Shown one piece after another: positions 26,395 through 36,019 of a stretch of DNA of 64,000 nt. The DNA comes from Bacteroidota bacterium (GTDB lineage: Bacteria > Bacteroidota > Ignavibacteria > Kapaibacteriales > UBA2268), in the NCBI GenBank assembly GCA_004322215.1, contig SCSM01000021.1, positions 62,001-126,000 of the forward strand, written 5' to 3'. Under the pieces are notes generated by a model. It made no database searches. It was not told where the DNA came from and saw only the letters and a program-made list of their open reading frames with translations. The position numbers and the translations under genes were made by a program. How positions within the stretch are numbered: position 1 is the stretch's first letter; each line of letters opens with the position of its first letter.

Positions 26395-26664
26395 TTAATG
26401 CATTATTATTAAACCTATTGTCTTATATTCATTCTCTGCCCACAGGACAGCATAGTATAATCCTTCTTTTAAATCATAAGTATTGTAAACACGCTTATAA
26501 TTTCCTTTTTCTTGTTTTTCACTGAATATCTTGTCAATGATATTTCCCATATGGTCGTATAGTTCTAATTTCACTAACGCAGATTGCTTGAGTTCATAAC
26601 TGAATGTTACATATTTATCAGTTGGATTTGGATATGCCTCAAAGTTACCAATATATGTTTGCAT
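26395..26664 (-). CDS. Orphan type-A T9SS sorting domain, likely frameshifted tail of the upstream frame
   Basis: 89 residues made almost wholly of a T9SS C-terminal sorting domain: FEAYPNPTDKYVTFSYELKQ, then VKLELYDHMGNIID and LKEGLYYAVLWAE. There is no signal peptide. The frame remains open upstream to about 26718 and reads KKLCYSGSCLSEKLK before the Met, which looks like genuine coding sequence. The 26667-26894 frame is joined to it by a -1 shift at an A6 run. It is thus probably the 3' part of one protein. Confidence 0.7.
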   Translation of the reverse strand: MQTYIGNFEAYPNPTDKYVTFSYELKQSALVKLELYDHMGNIIDKIFSEKQEKGNYKRVYNTYDLKEGLYYAVLWAENEYKTIGLIIMH

Positions 26665-26666
26665 TT

Positions 26667-26894
26667 TTAATTTTTCAGATAAACAAGAACCTGAATAACA
26701 TAATTTTTTATCGTCGGAATATTATAAAAATTATTTGGAATATCATATTCGCCATACCAAAGATTATGTGTAAAATTCATATTCATAGCTTCATCAAGTT
26801 TTCTTCCGGGATTATAAAAATTAAATCCACGAATAAAATGATTAAAATCTTTTTGGGTTCTCTTTTCCTCCCTCTCATCTTGCTCCCATCCCAT
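26667..26894 (-). CDS. N-terminal part of a small T9SS-tailed protein
   Basis: 75 residues starting MGWEQDEREEKRTQ behind the strongest ribosome site of the window (AAGGAGG, 7 nt upstream of ATG). No family is recognised and no signal peptide is seen. The phrase NLWYGEYDIPNNFYNIPT suggests the end of a T9SS cargo. After A AAA AAT (26709-26703) the zero frame stops within 13 codons while the -1 frame continues into the sorting domain at 26395. Either the gene is broken by an indel or a programmed -1 frameshift makes a product of about 165 residues. Confidence 0.5.
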   Translation of the reverse strand: MGWEQDEREEKRTQKDFNHFIRGFNFYNPGRKLDEAMNMNFTHNLWYGEYDIPNNFYNIPTIKNYVIQVLVYLKN

Positions 26895-27137
26895 ATTTTC
26901 CTCCTTTTCTGTCTACTTTTTTTTAGGGCGGGGCACGCCAAGCACCCGCATATTAAGTAAATAGAAAACGCCCCACTCGGAGCGCCTCATTATTGTTCCT
27001 AATATGCTATTTTTTTGGCGGCTTATAACATAGAACTACAACAATGCTACGCTTATTAAATCATAAAACTATAATTATACTACAAAATAATAACATTACT
27101 TCCAAATATTTTTATATTGAGGAAAAAATATATTTTA

Positions 27138-29264
27138 TCACCCTATCTTCACAACACTTGTGATTTCAACATCCGTTTCGGCAGGTAATTCCGTATAACT
27201 GATAACACTCAGCATCGGGAACTGGGACCTTACGAGCCGGTAAAGATACGGCCTGATTTGGGCAGAGGAGATAACAAGTGGCAGATGTCCAGCGAGAGTG
27301 ATTTCGTCTAAAGATTCATTTAAGCTTTTTTGAAGCTCTCTTATTATATCCGGAGATAAGCCAAGAGTAATGCTTGTGCTTGCCTGTGAATTCGATTGCA
27401 ATGCGTTAGTCATTAATTGCTCAATTTGAGGGTCGAGTGAAATAGCATGTACAACGCCATTTTGGTCCTGGTAGAGTTTCTTGATTGTTTCCGATAAATT
27501 ATGTCTTACATATTCGGTAAGCACATCAATGTTTTTCGTTACTTTGAAATATTCGAGGAGCGATTCGAGAATGATCGGTAAATCGCGAACGGGAATTTGC
27601 TCTCTCAATAGGTTCTGTAGTACTTTTTGCACAACAGAAACAGGCATAGTTTCCGGCTTTACTTCTTCGACGAGTACAGGGTAATCATCTTTGAGATTTT
27701 CGATGAGATGCTTGACATCCTGGCGTGTAAGCATTTTATCTGAATTTCGTTTTAACAGTTCGGTAAGATGTGTGGTAAGAACCGTAGCCGCTTCAACTAC
27801 AGTATAACCCATAATTTCAGCATTTTCTCTTTCTGATATAGTTATCCAGGTAGCCGGCAAACCGAAGACCGGCTCAGTAACCGTGATACCCGAAATCTCA
27901 CCTTCTGCAGTACCGGGATTCATAGCAAGGAGCATGCTTGGATGGAGAATATTCCGGGATATTTCATTACCCCTGATTTTAATGACATATTCTTCCGGCT
28001 CAAGTTGCAGATTATCACGAACACGGACAGGAGGAAGAATGATACCGAGTTCATTTGCGAGCTGACGTCGAACATTGGTAATGCGTTTGAATACATCTCC
28101 ACCCTGGGATTCATCAACGAGTGAAATCAATGAATATCCGAGTTCAATTTCAACAGGGTCAACTTTCAATAATTCTTCAACTGGCTGCTCTTCGGGTTTT
28201 TTGGCTTTTTCGGCTTCGGCAAGTTCCTGCCGAAGTTCTTCATCGGCTTTCCGCTTGATTTGCTGATTTCTAAGATAAGCCAAACCACCTGCTAAGCCTG
28301 ATAGAATCAAAAACGGGAGCATGGGAAATCCTGGCATGAAAGCAAATAATACCATTGCAAAAGAAGCGACAGCCAATGCACGGGGCTTTTTACCAAACTG
28401 GGCACCGAGTTCTACGTCGAGCTTTTCTGCAGAAGCAGAACGGGTAACAACCAAACCACCGGCAACAGAAATTAAAAGAGCAGGTATTTGAGTTACAAGT
28501 CCGTCACCGATTGTCAAAATTGTATATGTTGAAAGAGCTGTGGTTAAATCCATGCCTCTTTGTGCAACACCGATAGCAAAACCACCCACAATATTTATTG
28601 CAACAATAACGAGACCAGCTATGGCATCGCCGCGAATAAACTTTGCAGCACCATCCATAGCACCGTAGAAATCGGATTCTTTAGTTAATGATTCCCTTCG
28701 GTTTCGGGCTTCGATTTCATCAATATAACCGGCATTCAAGTCTGCATCAATACTCATTTGCTTTCCGGGCAGGGCATCCAGAGTAAATCTTGCGGCAACT
28801 TCTGCGATTCTCGTTGAACCTTTGATAACGACTATGAAGTTAATAACCAATAAGATTAAAAAGATAATAATACCGACAACATAATTCCCGCTGATTACGA
28901 ATGTACCAAATGCCTGAATTATTTTTCCGGCTTCCGCCTGGCCTAATATTAATCTCGTAGCTGTAACATTCAGACCCAGGCGAAACAGAGTTGTTATAAG
29001 TAAAATAGTTGGAAAAGAAGAAAAATCGAGAGGGCGAATAAGATAAACTGCAACAAGAAGTATCAGAACAGATAACGATATATTAGTTGCCAATAATAGA
29101 TCGAGTAAAAAAGTAGGCAAAGGAATAATAAGAAGCCCGATTATTAACAGAACCCCTAATGCAAGGAGCAAATCCGGGCTTTTTCTCAAAAAAGGAATTG
29201 TCCTTGTCTGGAAACCTGTCATTGCTCTCGAAGGAGGTGCCATTATTTGCGTACTTTTAGCCAT
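27138..29264 (-). CDS. flhA: Flagellar biosynthesis protein FlhA
   Basis: 708 residues. The N-terminal half has about eight membrane helices, with the FHIPEP-family segment RPLDFSSFPTILLITTLFRL and GDAIAGLVIVAINIVGGFAIG. The C-terminal cytoplasmic domain (about 360-708) includes the export-gate ring region, LLTQDVKHLIENL-type helices (here LTRQDVKHLIENL) and the HLPLVISSAQIRPYLYRL segment. FlhA is the nonameric export gate of the flagellar type III apparatus. It is isolated: no flhB, flhF or fliPQR nearby. Confidence 0.96.
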   Translation of the reverse strand: MAKSTQIMAPPSRAMTGFQTRTIPFLRKSPDLLLALGVLLIIGLLIIPLPTFLLDLLLATNISLSVLILLVAVYLIRPLDFSSFPTILLITTLFRLGLNVTATRLILGQAEAGKIIQAFGTFVISGNYVVGIIIFLILLVINFIVVIKGSTRIAEVAARFTLDALPGKQMSIDADLNAGYIDEIEARNRRESLTKESDFYGAMDGAAKFIRGDAIAGLVIVAINIVGGFAIGVAQRGMDLTTALSTYTILTIGDGLVTQIPALLISVAGGLVVTRSASAEKLDVELGAQFGKKPRALAVASFAMVLFAFMPGFPMLPFLILSGLAGGLAYLRNQQIKRKADEELRQELAEAEKAKKPEEQPVEELLKVDPVEIELGYSLISLVDESQGGDVFKRITNVRRQLANELGIILPPVRVRDNLQLEPEEYVIKIRGNEISRNILHPSMLLAMNPGTAEGEISGITVTEPVFGLPATWITISERENAEIMGYTVVEAATVLTTHLTELLKRNSDKMLTRQDVKHLIENLKDDYPVLVEEVKPETMPVSVVQKVLQNLLREQIPVRDLPIILESLLEYFKVTKNIDVLTEYVRHNLSETIKKLYQDQNGVVHAISLDPQIEQLMTNALQSNSQASTSITLGLSPDIIRELQKSLNESLDEITLAGHLPLVISSAQIRPYLYRLVRSQFPMLSVISYTELPAETDVEITSVVKIG

Positions 29265-29514
29265 CTGGTTTTATTCATTGATTAATAATACACTACTTTA
29301 ATCCCGTGATAAATCCGGTAATTTTAAATATTGCTATATTTATATGAAATATTAATAACTTAATAGATATTCTATTTTACTTTATTATAAATTTATTTTA
29401 TTTGAATTGATATTTTACAAAATGTTTGCCAATGTTTTAATTTGTTTGAAATAGATATTAAATTAGTATCGAAAAATATTGAGGAAAGCATAAATCAGGT
29501 TTAGTTGTACAGAG

Positions 29515-30327
29515 ATGAAAATAATAAAATATATAACTTTGTTATTAAATTTATTCTTTTTAACAAATTGCGATGATAATACATCCCCACCACAAGATAC
29601 AATAAATTATTATCCACTTAATAATGGGAATTACTGGGTATATGACAGTTATGACCTGGATATTAATAATAAAAAAATCATCGGAACTGAAAGGAGGGAT
29701 TCAATCATTGTAAATGATATAATTGAGTATGAAGGTAAATCGGCATATCAATTACAGGTATTCAGGAATAATATTTTATTCGATACATTATATTTTTCAC
29801 AGGAGAGTTCCAAAGTTTATATGATTTTCGATGAAAATGAAATTGATGTGCCCGGATTTAATAAAAAATGGTTTTTGATTGCTGACTTTTCAAAAATAAA
29901 TGATACTGAATGGCATATCTATGATACCATACTGGAAAATTATCCTTTCAATTTCAGGGACAGCACTTTATTCACAACATATCATCAAACATTGAACGGG
30001 AAACTTGAGAGTACAGAAAATTATCAATTAAATAATAAATCATATAAGAGTATGCTGTTCCAGGTAAGATATGACAAGCGTCTATACTTTATGTATAAAT
30101 TTCCTGATGATGTAAGTGTCAAAGAGTTAGAAGTGAACCGTATAACAAAGAGATTGTTGCATTTTACTTTTGCAGAAAACCTGGGATTGGTACAAATCAA
30201 GTATGACCCTTATGAAACATCATTCAGCACGAATCCTTCAACAAGCTTTACTCTATCAGCAGAATTTAACGGCAGACAAAGCGATTTGATTTATTATAGA
30301 ATTATAATAAATGAAAATAAGGATTAA
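29515..30327 (+). CDS. Unrecognised lipoprotein
   Basis: 270 residues with a lipoprotein signal: hydrophobic run then LFFLTNC, Cys19 followed by DDN. The mature part begins with YYPLNNGNYWVYDSYDLD, a pattern common to putative surface lipoproteins of this phylum, and has alternating beta-like strands. No catalytic motif is seen. Likely attached to the outer membrane. It converges on the glycosyltransferase gene at 30330 with 2 bp between stops. Confidence 0.72.
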   Translation: MKIIKYITLLLNLFFLTNCDDNTSPPQDTINYYPLNNGNYWVYDSYDLDINNKKIIGTERRDSIIVNDIIEYEGKSAYQLQVFRNNILFDTLYFSQESSKVYMIFDENEIDVPGFNKKWFLIADFSKINDTEWHIYDTILENYPFNFRDSTLFTTYHQTLNGKLESTENYQLNNKSYKSMLFQVRYDKRLYFMYKFPDDVSVKELEVNRITKRLLHFTFAENLGLVQIKYDPYETSFSTNPSTSFTLSAEFNGRQSDLIYYRIIINENKD

Positions 30328-30329
30328 CG

Positions 30330-31949
30330 TTAATATTTCTTTTTCCAGATTTGATTGGTGCCGAATTGCTTGTATAAAGCATAATTATCATGAATAAAAT
30401 TATCGAGTACGAATACGCCGGAACTTATGCTACTTTCATTTTGCTCAGTAAATTCATTGTTTTCACATAAAACAAGATAGTTAACATTATTTTTCTGTAA
30501 ATCGTTAATAATTTCTTTCTGAACTTTATGAGTTGTTGCTATCCCCGGATGAAGTTCGTGATATTTTGTACAAGCATCCTTTCCGGATAAAAAGTAAAAC
30601 ATCAAATCATTAAGAAGAATCCTATCGTGGGAATAATTTCCGACAAATATTTTTTCATTCTGAGGAATCGAAAATTTCAAATAATTAACTGCCTTCTCAA
30701 AATTATCAGCTTTTGAGCGTACATCGCATATATATTTTAATTCATGAGATTTATACCAATAAGTATTTTTTGAAATATAACTTTTATAAATCATTTTTAA
30801 TCTGTTTTCAACGGGCATTGATAATGTAAGTGTTATTGTTATAATATATATGAACTTTTGCCATTTGAATTTGCTCTCGAAAAATAAGAATACAATCAGT
30901 ATGAGTGCAATCGCCATGGTAGAAAAGAGGTGCTCTTTTTCAGAACGAACTGATGCCTGGCTGTAAAATATCAAGCCGGAAAGCAATAATATTAATTTTA
31001 TGAAAAATACATTTGTATTTTCGTTGATTCGCTTTCCTAATACAATTGAAATTAATTTCCAAAATGTTATAAAATAAACGACCAATGGAATATAGAAAAC
31101 GATGCTGTCAACAAACAGCTCAATTATTCTTGTTTGTGAATATCCGGTCATATCGGTTGCAATCAGAAAAGGCATCGGAAGTTGTAATGTACGGAACCTG
31201 GGATAAATTTCAGATGGAGCATAAATTAGTTGTTGATATAAATCCCTGAATGATACATTTACCAGGAAATATATTACAGCCGGTAAAAGTGCAATGACGA
31301 TAATAAGAATATAAAAAAACAGATACTTTAATAATAAATAAAAACTTATTTTATATTCTTTCAAATCTTTAATTAAATGGAAATAAATAAAGATTGATAT
31401 TATTACCGAGATAAAAATATAAGCACCGAATTCAATACGGAAATATGCCGTTAAACCGGTAATTATTCCACTAATAATGAGATTAAGGGTTTTCTTAGTT
31501 TCAATAAATTTAATTACAAATAATAGACTCAATATACCCATTCCAAGAGCTAAAGGGACAGATTTCCCATAAAATGAGCAATAGCCGGTCCAAATTACTA
31601 TAAAAATGAAAACGAGATAAGAATAATTAATCTTCAGATATTTTTTTGCAATCAAAAAAGCAATTACAGGTGGTAAGAGCATAAAGGCAATCGAAAATAA
31701 TCTTTCATTAAAAATTGTCCAGCCGGCAATGTTAAGAAGAAAAGCAAGGATATAAAAGTAACCGGGTGCGTATAAAGTCCAGAAATCTCGGTAAGGTATA
31801 TCTCCCTGGGCAACTCTTTTAGCCCCGTAAATTCCTATTGCTTCGTCGTAAATATTAAGTTTATAATTAGAACCAAGGAATAAATAAATTAATCCTATTG
31901 CAAGAAGAATGATTATTGATATGTATAATTTTTTATTATTTACTGTCAT
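30330..31949 (-). CDS. GT-C/PMT-like membrane glycosyltransferase
   Basis: 539 residues with about 11 membrane segments in the N-terminal two thirds and a soluble C-terminal domain. The first extracytoplasmic loop has YDEAIGIYGAKRVAQGDIPY, the acidic DE catalytic motif typical of lipid-linked GT-C enzymes, followed by the W-LYAPGYFYI helix. It probably transfers a sugar from a polyprenyl-phosphate carrier to lipid or protein in the periplasm. Acceptor and donor are unknown. Confidence 0.78.
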   Translation of the reverse strand: MTVNNKKLYISIIILLAIGLIYLFLGSNYKLNIYDEAIGIYGAKRVAQGDIPYRDFWTLYAPGYFYILAFLLNIAGWTIFNERLFSIAFMLLPPVIAFLIAKKYLKINYSYLVFIFIVIWTGYCSFYGKSVPLALGMGILSLLFVIKFIETKKTLNLIISGIITGLTAYFRIEFGAYIFISVIISIFIYFHLIKDLKEYKISFYLLLKYLFFYILIIVIALLPAVIYFLVNVSFRDLYQQLIYAPSEIYPRFRTLQLPMPFLIATDMTGYSQTRIIELFVDSIVFYIPLVVYFITFWKLISIVLGKRINENTNVFFIKLILLLSGLIFYSQASVRSEKEHLFSTMAIALILIVFLFFESKFKWQKFIYIITITLTLSMPVENRLKMIYKSYISKNTYWYKSHELKYICDVRSKADNFEKAVNYLKFSIPQNEKIFVGNYSHDRILLNDLMFYFLSGKDACTKYHELHPGIATTHKVQKEIINDLQKNNVNYLVLCENNEFTEQNESSISSGVFVLDNFIHDNYALYKQFGTNQIWKKKY

Positions 31950-32122
31950 TATTAATAATAATTATAATAATTCGGTATTTTATTTTATTCGCAAACTAAG
32001 AAATTTTTAAAAAAATAAAATATCATATTTACAATTGCGTATTCAGGAATACAAATATTTTATATTTAGATTTTTTTATTAACTTGCATTTTTTGAAAAG
32101 TATTAAATATTTTTGGTGATAA

Positions 32123-32482
32123 ATGACAAAGCAAAATCCGAAAACAGTTAAACATAGCGGAACTCATAAAACCGGTTCAGCGTCGAGGTTAGCAAAGCAA
32201 TCAAAAAAGAAACCAAAATGGGAAATTCCATTTTTGAGGAAGAATGCAATTATTGCAGCAATAGGACTTGGAGTGATAATAATCGGTTATTTACTGATGT
32301 CAACAGGAATTACAAATGAGCCGGCAGTTCCAAACGGGAAATGGAACAATCCGATGGCTGTATCCGTTGCACCGATTTTACTTGTTATCGGTTATTGCAT
32401 TATAATTCCATTTGCATTAATTAAATATTACGGTAAAAAGGGAGAATCAGAAATCCCCGCAGAAGAAAAACCAAAACAATAA
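32123..32482 (+). CDS. DUF3098 family membrane protein
   Basis: 119 residues: a basic N-terminus (KKKPKWEIPFLRK), membrane helices at 42-59 and 80-101 and a charged tail. The pattern, IPFLRKNAIIAAIGLGVIIIGYLLMS followed by VAPILLVIGY, matches DUF3098, a family found mainly in Bacteroidota. Function unknown. Its TAA overlaps the era ATG (TAATG), so the genes are translationally coupled. Confidence 0.82.
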   Translation: MTKQNPKTVKHSGTHKTGSASRLAKQSKKKPKWEIPFLRKNAIIAAIGLGVIIIGYLLMSTGITNEPAVPNGKWNNPMAVSVAPILLVIGYCIIIPFALIKYYGKKGESEIPAEEKPKQ

Positions 32483-33375
32483 TGACTAAGAAAGCTGGCT
32501 ATGTCTCGATTGTCGGTAAACCTAATGCCGGTAAATCAACTTTAATTAATACAATTCTCAAAATAAAATTATCTATTGTTACACCAAAACCACAAACAAC
32601 GAGAAAAAACATTCTCGGTATTTATTCTACCAATAATACCCAAATAATATTTGTTGACACACCCGGTTTTATCAAACCACGTTATGAATTGCAAAAATCA
32701 TTAGTTAATAGTATAATTGAGTCAATACAGGGAACAGACTTAATTCTTGTAATATTCGATGTAAATGACAGAGACAAAATTGATTTTATAATATCAGGGG
32801 ATTTATTCAAAATCATCAGAGAACAGAATAAACCGGCTTTTTTAATAATTAACAAGCTTGATTTACTTAAGGATATAAAAGAATTATTACCCTTGATTGC
32901 CGAATTCAGCAAAATAAATTTATTTAATGAAATAATTCCAATTTCTGCAATCAAGGATACAAACATTGATGAGCTTTTGAAAACAATCGAAAAATATCTT
33001 CCTGAATCAGAATTTTTATTTGATACTGAAATTATCAGTACACAAAACGACAGATTCTTTGCATCTGAAATCATCAGGGAAAAAATCTTTTTCAGCTATG
33101 GTGATGAATTGCCATATTCTACAGAAATACTTATTAATGAATTTAAGGAACGTGAAAAAGGGAAATGGTACATATCAGCAGACATAATAATCGAACGTGA
33201 ATCGCAAAAGAAAATTATAATCGGGAAAAAAGGGGAGAAACTCAAATCGGTAGGGGAGATGGCAAGGCATAGCATTGAACAGTTTATTCGGCATCCTGTT
33301 TATCTGGAATTATTTGTTAAAGTCAGACCAAAATGGAGGGATAATAAAACAGTTCTGAAATCACTGGGATACTGA
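32482..33375 (+). CDS. era: GTPase Era
   Basis: 297 residues. G1 GKPNAGKST (12-20), G3 DTPGF, G4 NKLD and a C-terminal KH domain with IGKKGEKLKSVGEMARHSIE. Era binds the 3' end of 16S rRNA during 30S assembly. It overlaps the upstream DUF3098 gene by one base and converges on the minus-strand glycosyltransferase with 6 bp between. Confidence 0.96.
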   Translation: MTKKAGYVSIVGKPNAGKSTLINTILKIKLSIVTPKPQTTRKNILGIYSTNNTQIIFVDTPGFIKPRYELQKSLVNSIIESIQGTDLILVIFDVNDRDKIDFIISGDLFKIIREQNKPAFLIINKLDLLKDIKELLPLIAEFSKINLFNEIIPISAIKDTNIDELLKTIEKYLPESEFLFDTEIISTQNDRFFASEIIREKIFFSYGDELPYSTEILINEFKEREKGKWYISADIIIERESQKKIIIGKKGEKLKSVGEMARHSIEQFIRHPVYLELFVKVRPKWRDNKTVLKSLGY

Positions 33376-33381
33376 TAAACA

Positions 33382-35094
33382 TCAAATCGGCTTATCGAGC
33401 AAACGTTCTGAATTTTTTCTGCCGAATATTATATAATTATTTGTTTTTGAGATTATGCTTCTTGTCAATATTAAATCTTTCATTACGGCAGATTTTATCA
33501 CCAAATTCGGATGAGTATAATATACTATAAACAAATCAGGATATTCATCTGCAATTCTCAAATTTTCATAGTTAATATTATTTTCAGGAAGAGAAACAGG
33601 AATAAATGTTTTTCCACTTTTCCATCCACTAAGCCAACCGCTTGTGTACCAGTCAAGCTGAAAATTGACAGAATCTTCCGGGTTGTTAGAATGATAAAAA
33701 TAAATAAATGATTTTGATTCGGTTGCATTGAGTACTTCTGCTGTTTTTGCAGCTCCAAAAGATTCACCGGAAGGGGTTGCAATGTTCAAAAGAATAATTT
33801 TAAATATCAAAAGGTAGGAAATTGCAGTTACAACATAATTCATAATAATTGGCGAATAATTTTCTAAGTGTTTTTCTGGTAAAAGTAGTCCTGCGATAAT
33901 CGAAACGACTATTAAAATAAAGTATAGCAATGCAAATAACGTTTGTTTATCACCACTAAGTAATAATTCGACTTCATAACGCAATTCAAATATGAATGAC
34001 CAAAGGAAAAATGAAATCAGTATTGTTACAATCAACCATTTTATCCTTCCTGAACCGGTTAAGATTTGCATTTTCTCGAAAAATCGCAATGAAAGTAAAA
34101 TCGCGACCGGAAGAAAATAAATCATATTGGCAGGATGCTCCCCGGGAATTAAAAACAATAGTATAAAAAATATTATATACCAGACAACAAAGGATTTTAT
34201 CAAATACTTTCCATGTTCAGTATTTGCAGAATAATCATTTCTTTTAAAAATCATATAAATTATGATATATAATCCAAAAATAGAAACAGGATTATTAATG
34301 ATTATTTGATTAAAGTTATGAATTAATCCAATAAAAGTAATCTTAGAAAATTCTGTGAAAGTATGATAATTGAAAAGAAAATGACTGAAGCCGGAATTAT
34401 GATTGAGATATATTATAGAGTTAAATAATAAAGAAATAATTATAGCAATTAATGTATGTATGACCAATAAATTAAATAATTTTCTTTTGTCTTTGTCAAA
34501 AAATAGATTTATAATAAAAAAAACAGGAATTAATGATGCGATAAAATTAGTCAACATTGAAAATATAAACGAAATTGAGAATAGTATCGAAAATACTAAT
34601 TTTTCTTTTTTCTCACCCGGTTCTATTACCTTCAATAAAAAAAATAATGAAGCAAGAATAAAAGAAATTCCGGGTATATCAGATGTTGCCTGCCGGGCAA
34701 AATTATTCCATAAGATTGTTCCGGATAAAAGAAATAAAGCAATTATCGAATATGAGTAATTCAGGAGTCTTCTTGAAATCAGGTAGAAAAAAACAAGAGC
34801 CATAGCTGAACAAAGAGCAGAAAAAAGCCGAACAGTAAAAGTATTTTCTCCAAGGACAAATACGACTGCTGTAATCATCCATGCAGGAAAAAGGGATTTT
34901 GGATTTGCATAAGAACCGACAATTTTATTTACATTGTATTCTGAATTTACATTTTTCAGGATGGATTTCGCAAACATAGCATTTCTGCCTTCTTCATTTG
35001 GCTGAATCTCAGAGGAGCCCAGTCTAAGAAAAACAGTTAATGCCAAAAAAAGTATTATAGCAATTGCCTTATGTTGATTTGGAGTAAGAGTCAT
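33382..35094 (-). CDS. ArnT/PMT-like (GT39) membrane glycosyltransferase
   Basis: 570 residues with about 12 membrane segments. The first loop carries PNEEGRNAMFAKSILKN, the E-E/R motif of ArnT-like enzymes, and FARQATSDIPGISFI follows in a later helix region. The soluble C-terminal end has WYTSGWLSGWKSGK. It probably moves a lipid-linked sugar to an envelope acceptor. It is 18 bp after mlaE and shares its strand, and a second GT-C enzyme lies at 30.3-31.9 kb. Confidence 0.85.
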   Translation of the reverse strand: MTLTPNQHKAIAIILFLALTVFLRLGSSEIQPNEEGRNAMFAKSILKNVNSEYNVNKIVGSYANPKSLFPAWMITAVVFVLGENTFTVRLFSALCSAMALVFFYLISRRLLNYSYSIIALFLLSGTILWNNFARQATSDIPGISFILASLFFLLKVIEPGEKKEKLVFSILFSISFIFSMLTNFIASLIPVFFIINLFFDKDKRKLFNLLVIHTLIAIIISLLFNSIIYLNHNSGFSHFLFNYHTFTEFSKITFIGLIHNFNQIIINNPVSIFGLYIIIYMIFKRNDYSANTEHGKYLIKSFVVWYIIFFILLFLIPGEHPANMIYFLPVAILLSLRFFEKMQILTGSGRIKWLIVTILISFFLWSFIFELRYEVELLLSGDKQTLFALLYFILIVVSIIAGLLLPEKHLENYSPIIMNYVVTAISYLLIFKIILLNIATPSGESFGAAKTAEVLNATESKSFIYFYHSNNPEDSVNFQLDWYTSGWLSGWKSGKTFIPVSLPENNINYENLRIADEYPDLFIVYYTHPNLVIKSAVMKDLILTRSIISKTNNYIIFGRKNSERLLDKPI

Positions 35095-35112
35095 ACAACT
35101 TAATCAATTATT

Positions 35113-35892
35113 TTAAACAACATATCCAAACAGGGCATCAATAATAAGAATAGCAGCCGCAGAAATCGTAAATGCCCTGACAGTGCTATTCCCGACACCT
35201 TCAGCACCTCCTGATGTAGCAAAGCCAACATGACATCCTACAAGTGCAGTTACTCCCCCAAAGATTAATGATTTGGAAAGACTGATAAAAATCTCTTTCA
35301 TCTGGAAGTAATCCTGTATTGAAATAAAAAATTCGTGAAACGAAAAATCAAATTTGAAAGAGGTCATGATATAACCGCCAATTAAAGCCACAACATTAGA
35401 AAAAACAGCAAGAACAGGCATCATCATCAATGCGGCAAGTACACGCGGCATAGCAAGGAATCTGCTTTTATCAATTGCCATCATTTCGAGGGCATCAATC
35501 TGTTCAGATACGTTCATAGTGCCGATTTGTGCTGCAATTGCACCTCCTACCCTTCCCGCAATAACGAGGGCCGTAAGGACGGGAGTTAATTCTGTGAATA
35601 CAGCTGTAGCAATAGAAGCACCGAGATAACCCCGTGTAATATTAATCAAGCTGAATTTCTCAAACAGTAGAGTTGCTTCGAGTGCGGCAATTGCACCGGT
35701 AAAAGAGCCAATCAGTATAACCAAAGGCAAAGAATCAGAACCGATGATTGCCATTTGCTCGACAACGAGTTTTCTATCCTTAAAAGCACGGGGGAAATAG
35801 CCAATGACTTTACCTAACAAAATTATTAATTGTCCGAACTCTCTCAAAAAGTTAAGCACTTTTCGCCCCAAACGGGCTATTAATTTTAACAT
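35113..35892 (-). CDS. mlaE: MlaE-type ABC transporter permease
   Basis: 259 residues with five membrane helices. The MlaE signature is clear: LPLVILIGSFTGAIAALEAT, FTELTPVLTALVIAGRVGGA, and MNVSEQIDALEMMAIDK. It is the permease of the phospholipid/lipid transport complex between the membranes. The ATPase MlaF and MCE-domain MlaD normally adjoin but are not seen here; they may be elsewhere. A GT39-type gene follows by 18 bp. Confidence 0.93.
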   Translation of the reverse strand: MLKLIARLGRKVLNFLREFGQLIILLGKVIGYFPRAFKDRKLVVEQMAIIGSDSLPLVILIGSFTGAIAALEATLLFEKFSLINITRGYLGASIATAVFTELTPVLTALVIAGRVGGAIAAQIGTMNVSEQIDALEMMAIDKSRFLAMPRVLAALMMMPVLAVFSNVVALIGGYIMTSFKFDFSFHEFFISIQDYFQMKEIFISLSKSLIFGGVTALVGCHVGFATSGGAEGVGNSTVRAFTISAAAILIIDALFGYVV

Positions 35893-36019
35893 TCGATTTT
35901 CCTCTTTTGAGTAATTACAGGTATTTTTTTTGCAAATCTAATTATAATTTGTAAATTAATTTAGTTGGTTATTTAGTAATGACATAATTAATTCTGCAAA
36001 TCAAATATTTAAAAATAAA

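Noticed and set aside
26395-26664. Independent free-standing T9SS sorting domain gene
   Set aside because: Open frame and protein-like sequence extend upstream of its Met, so it is more likely the 3' part of a longer coding sequence.
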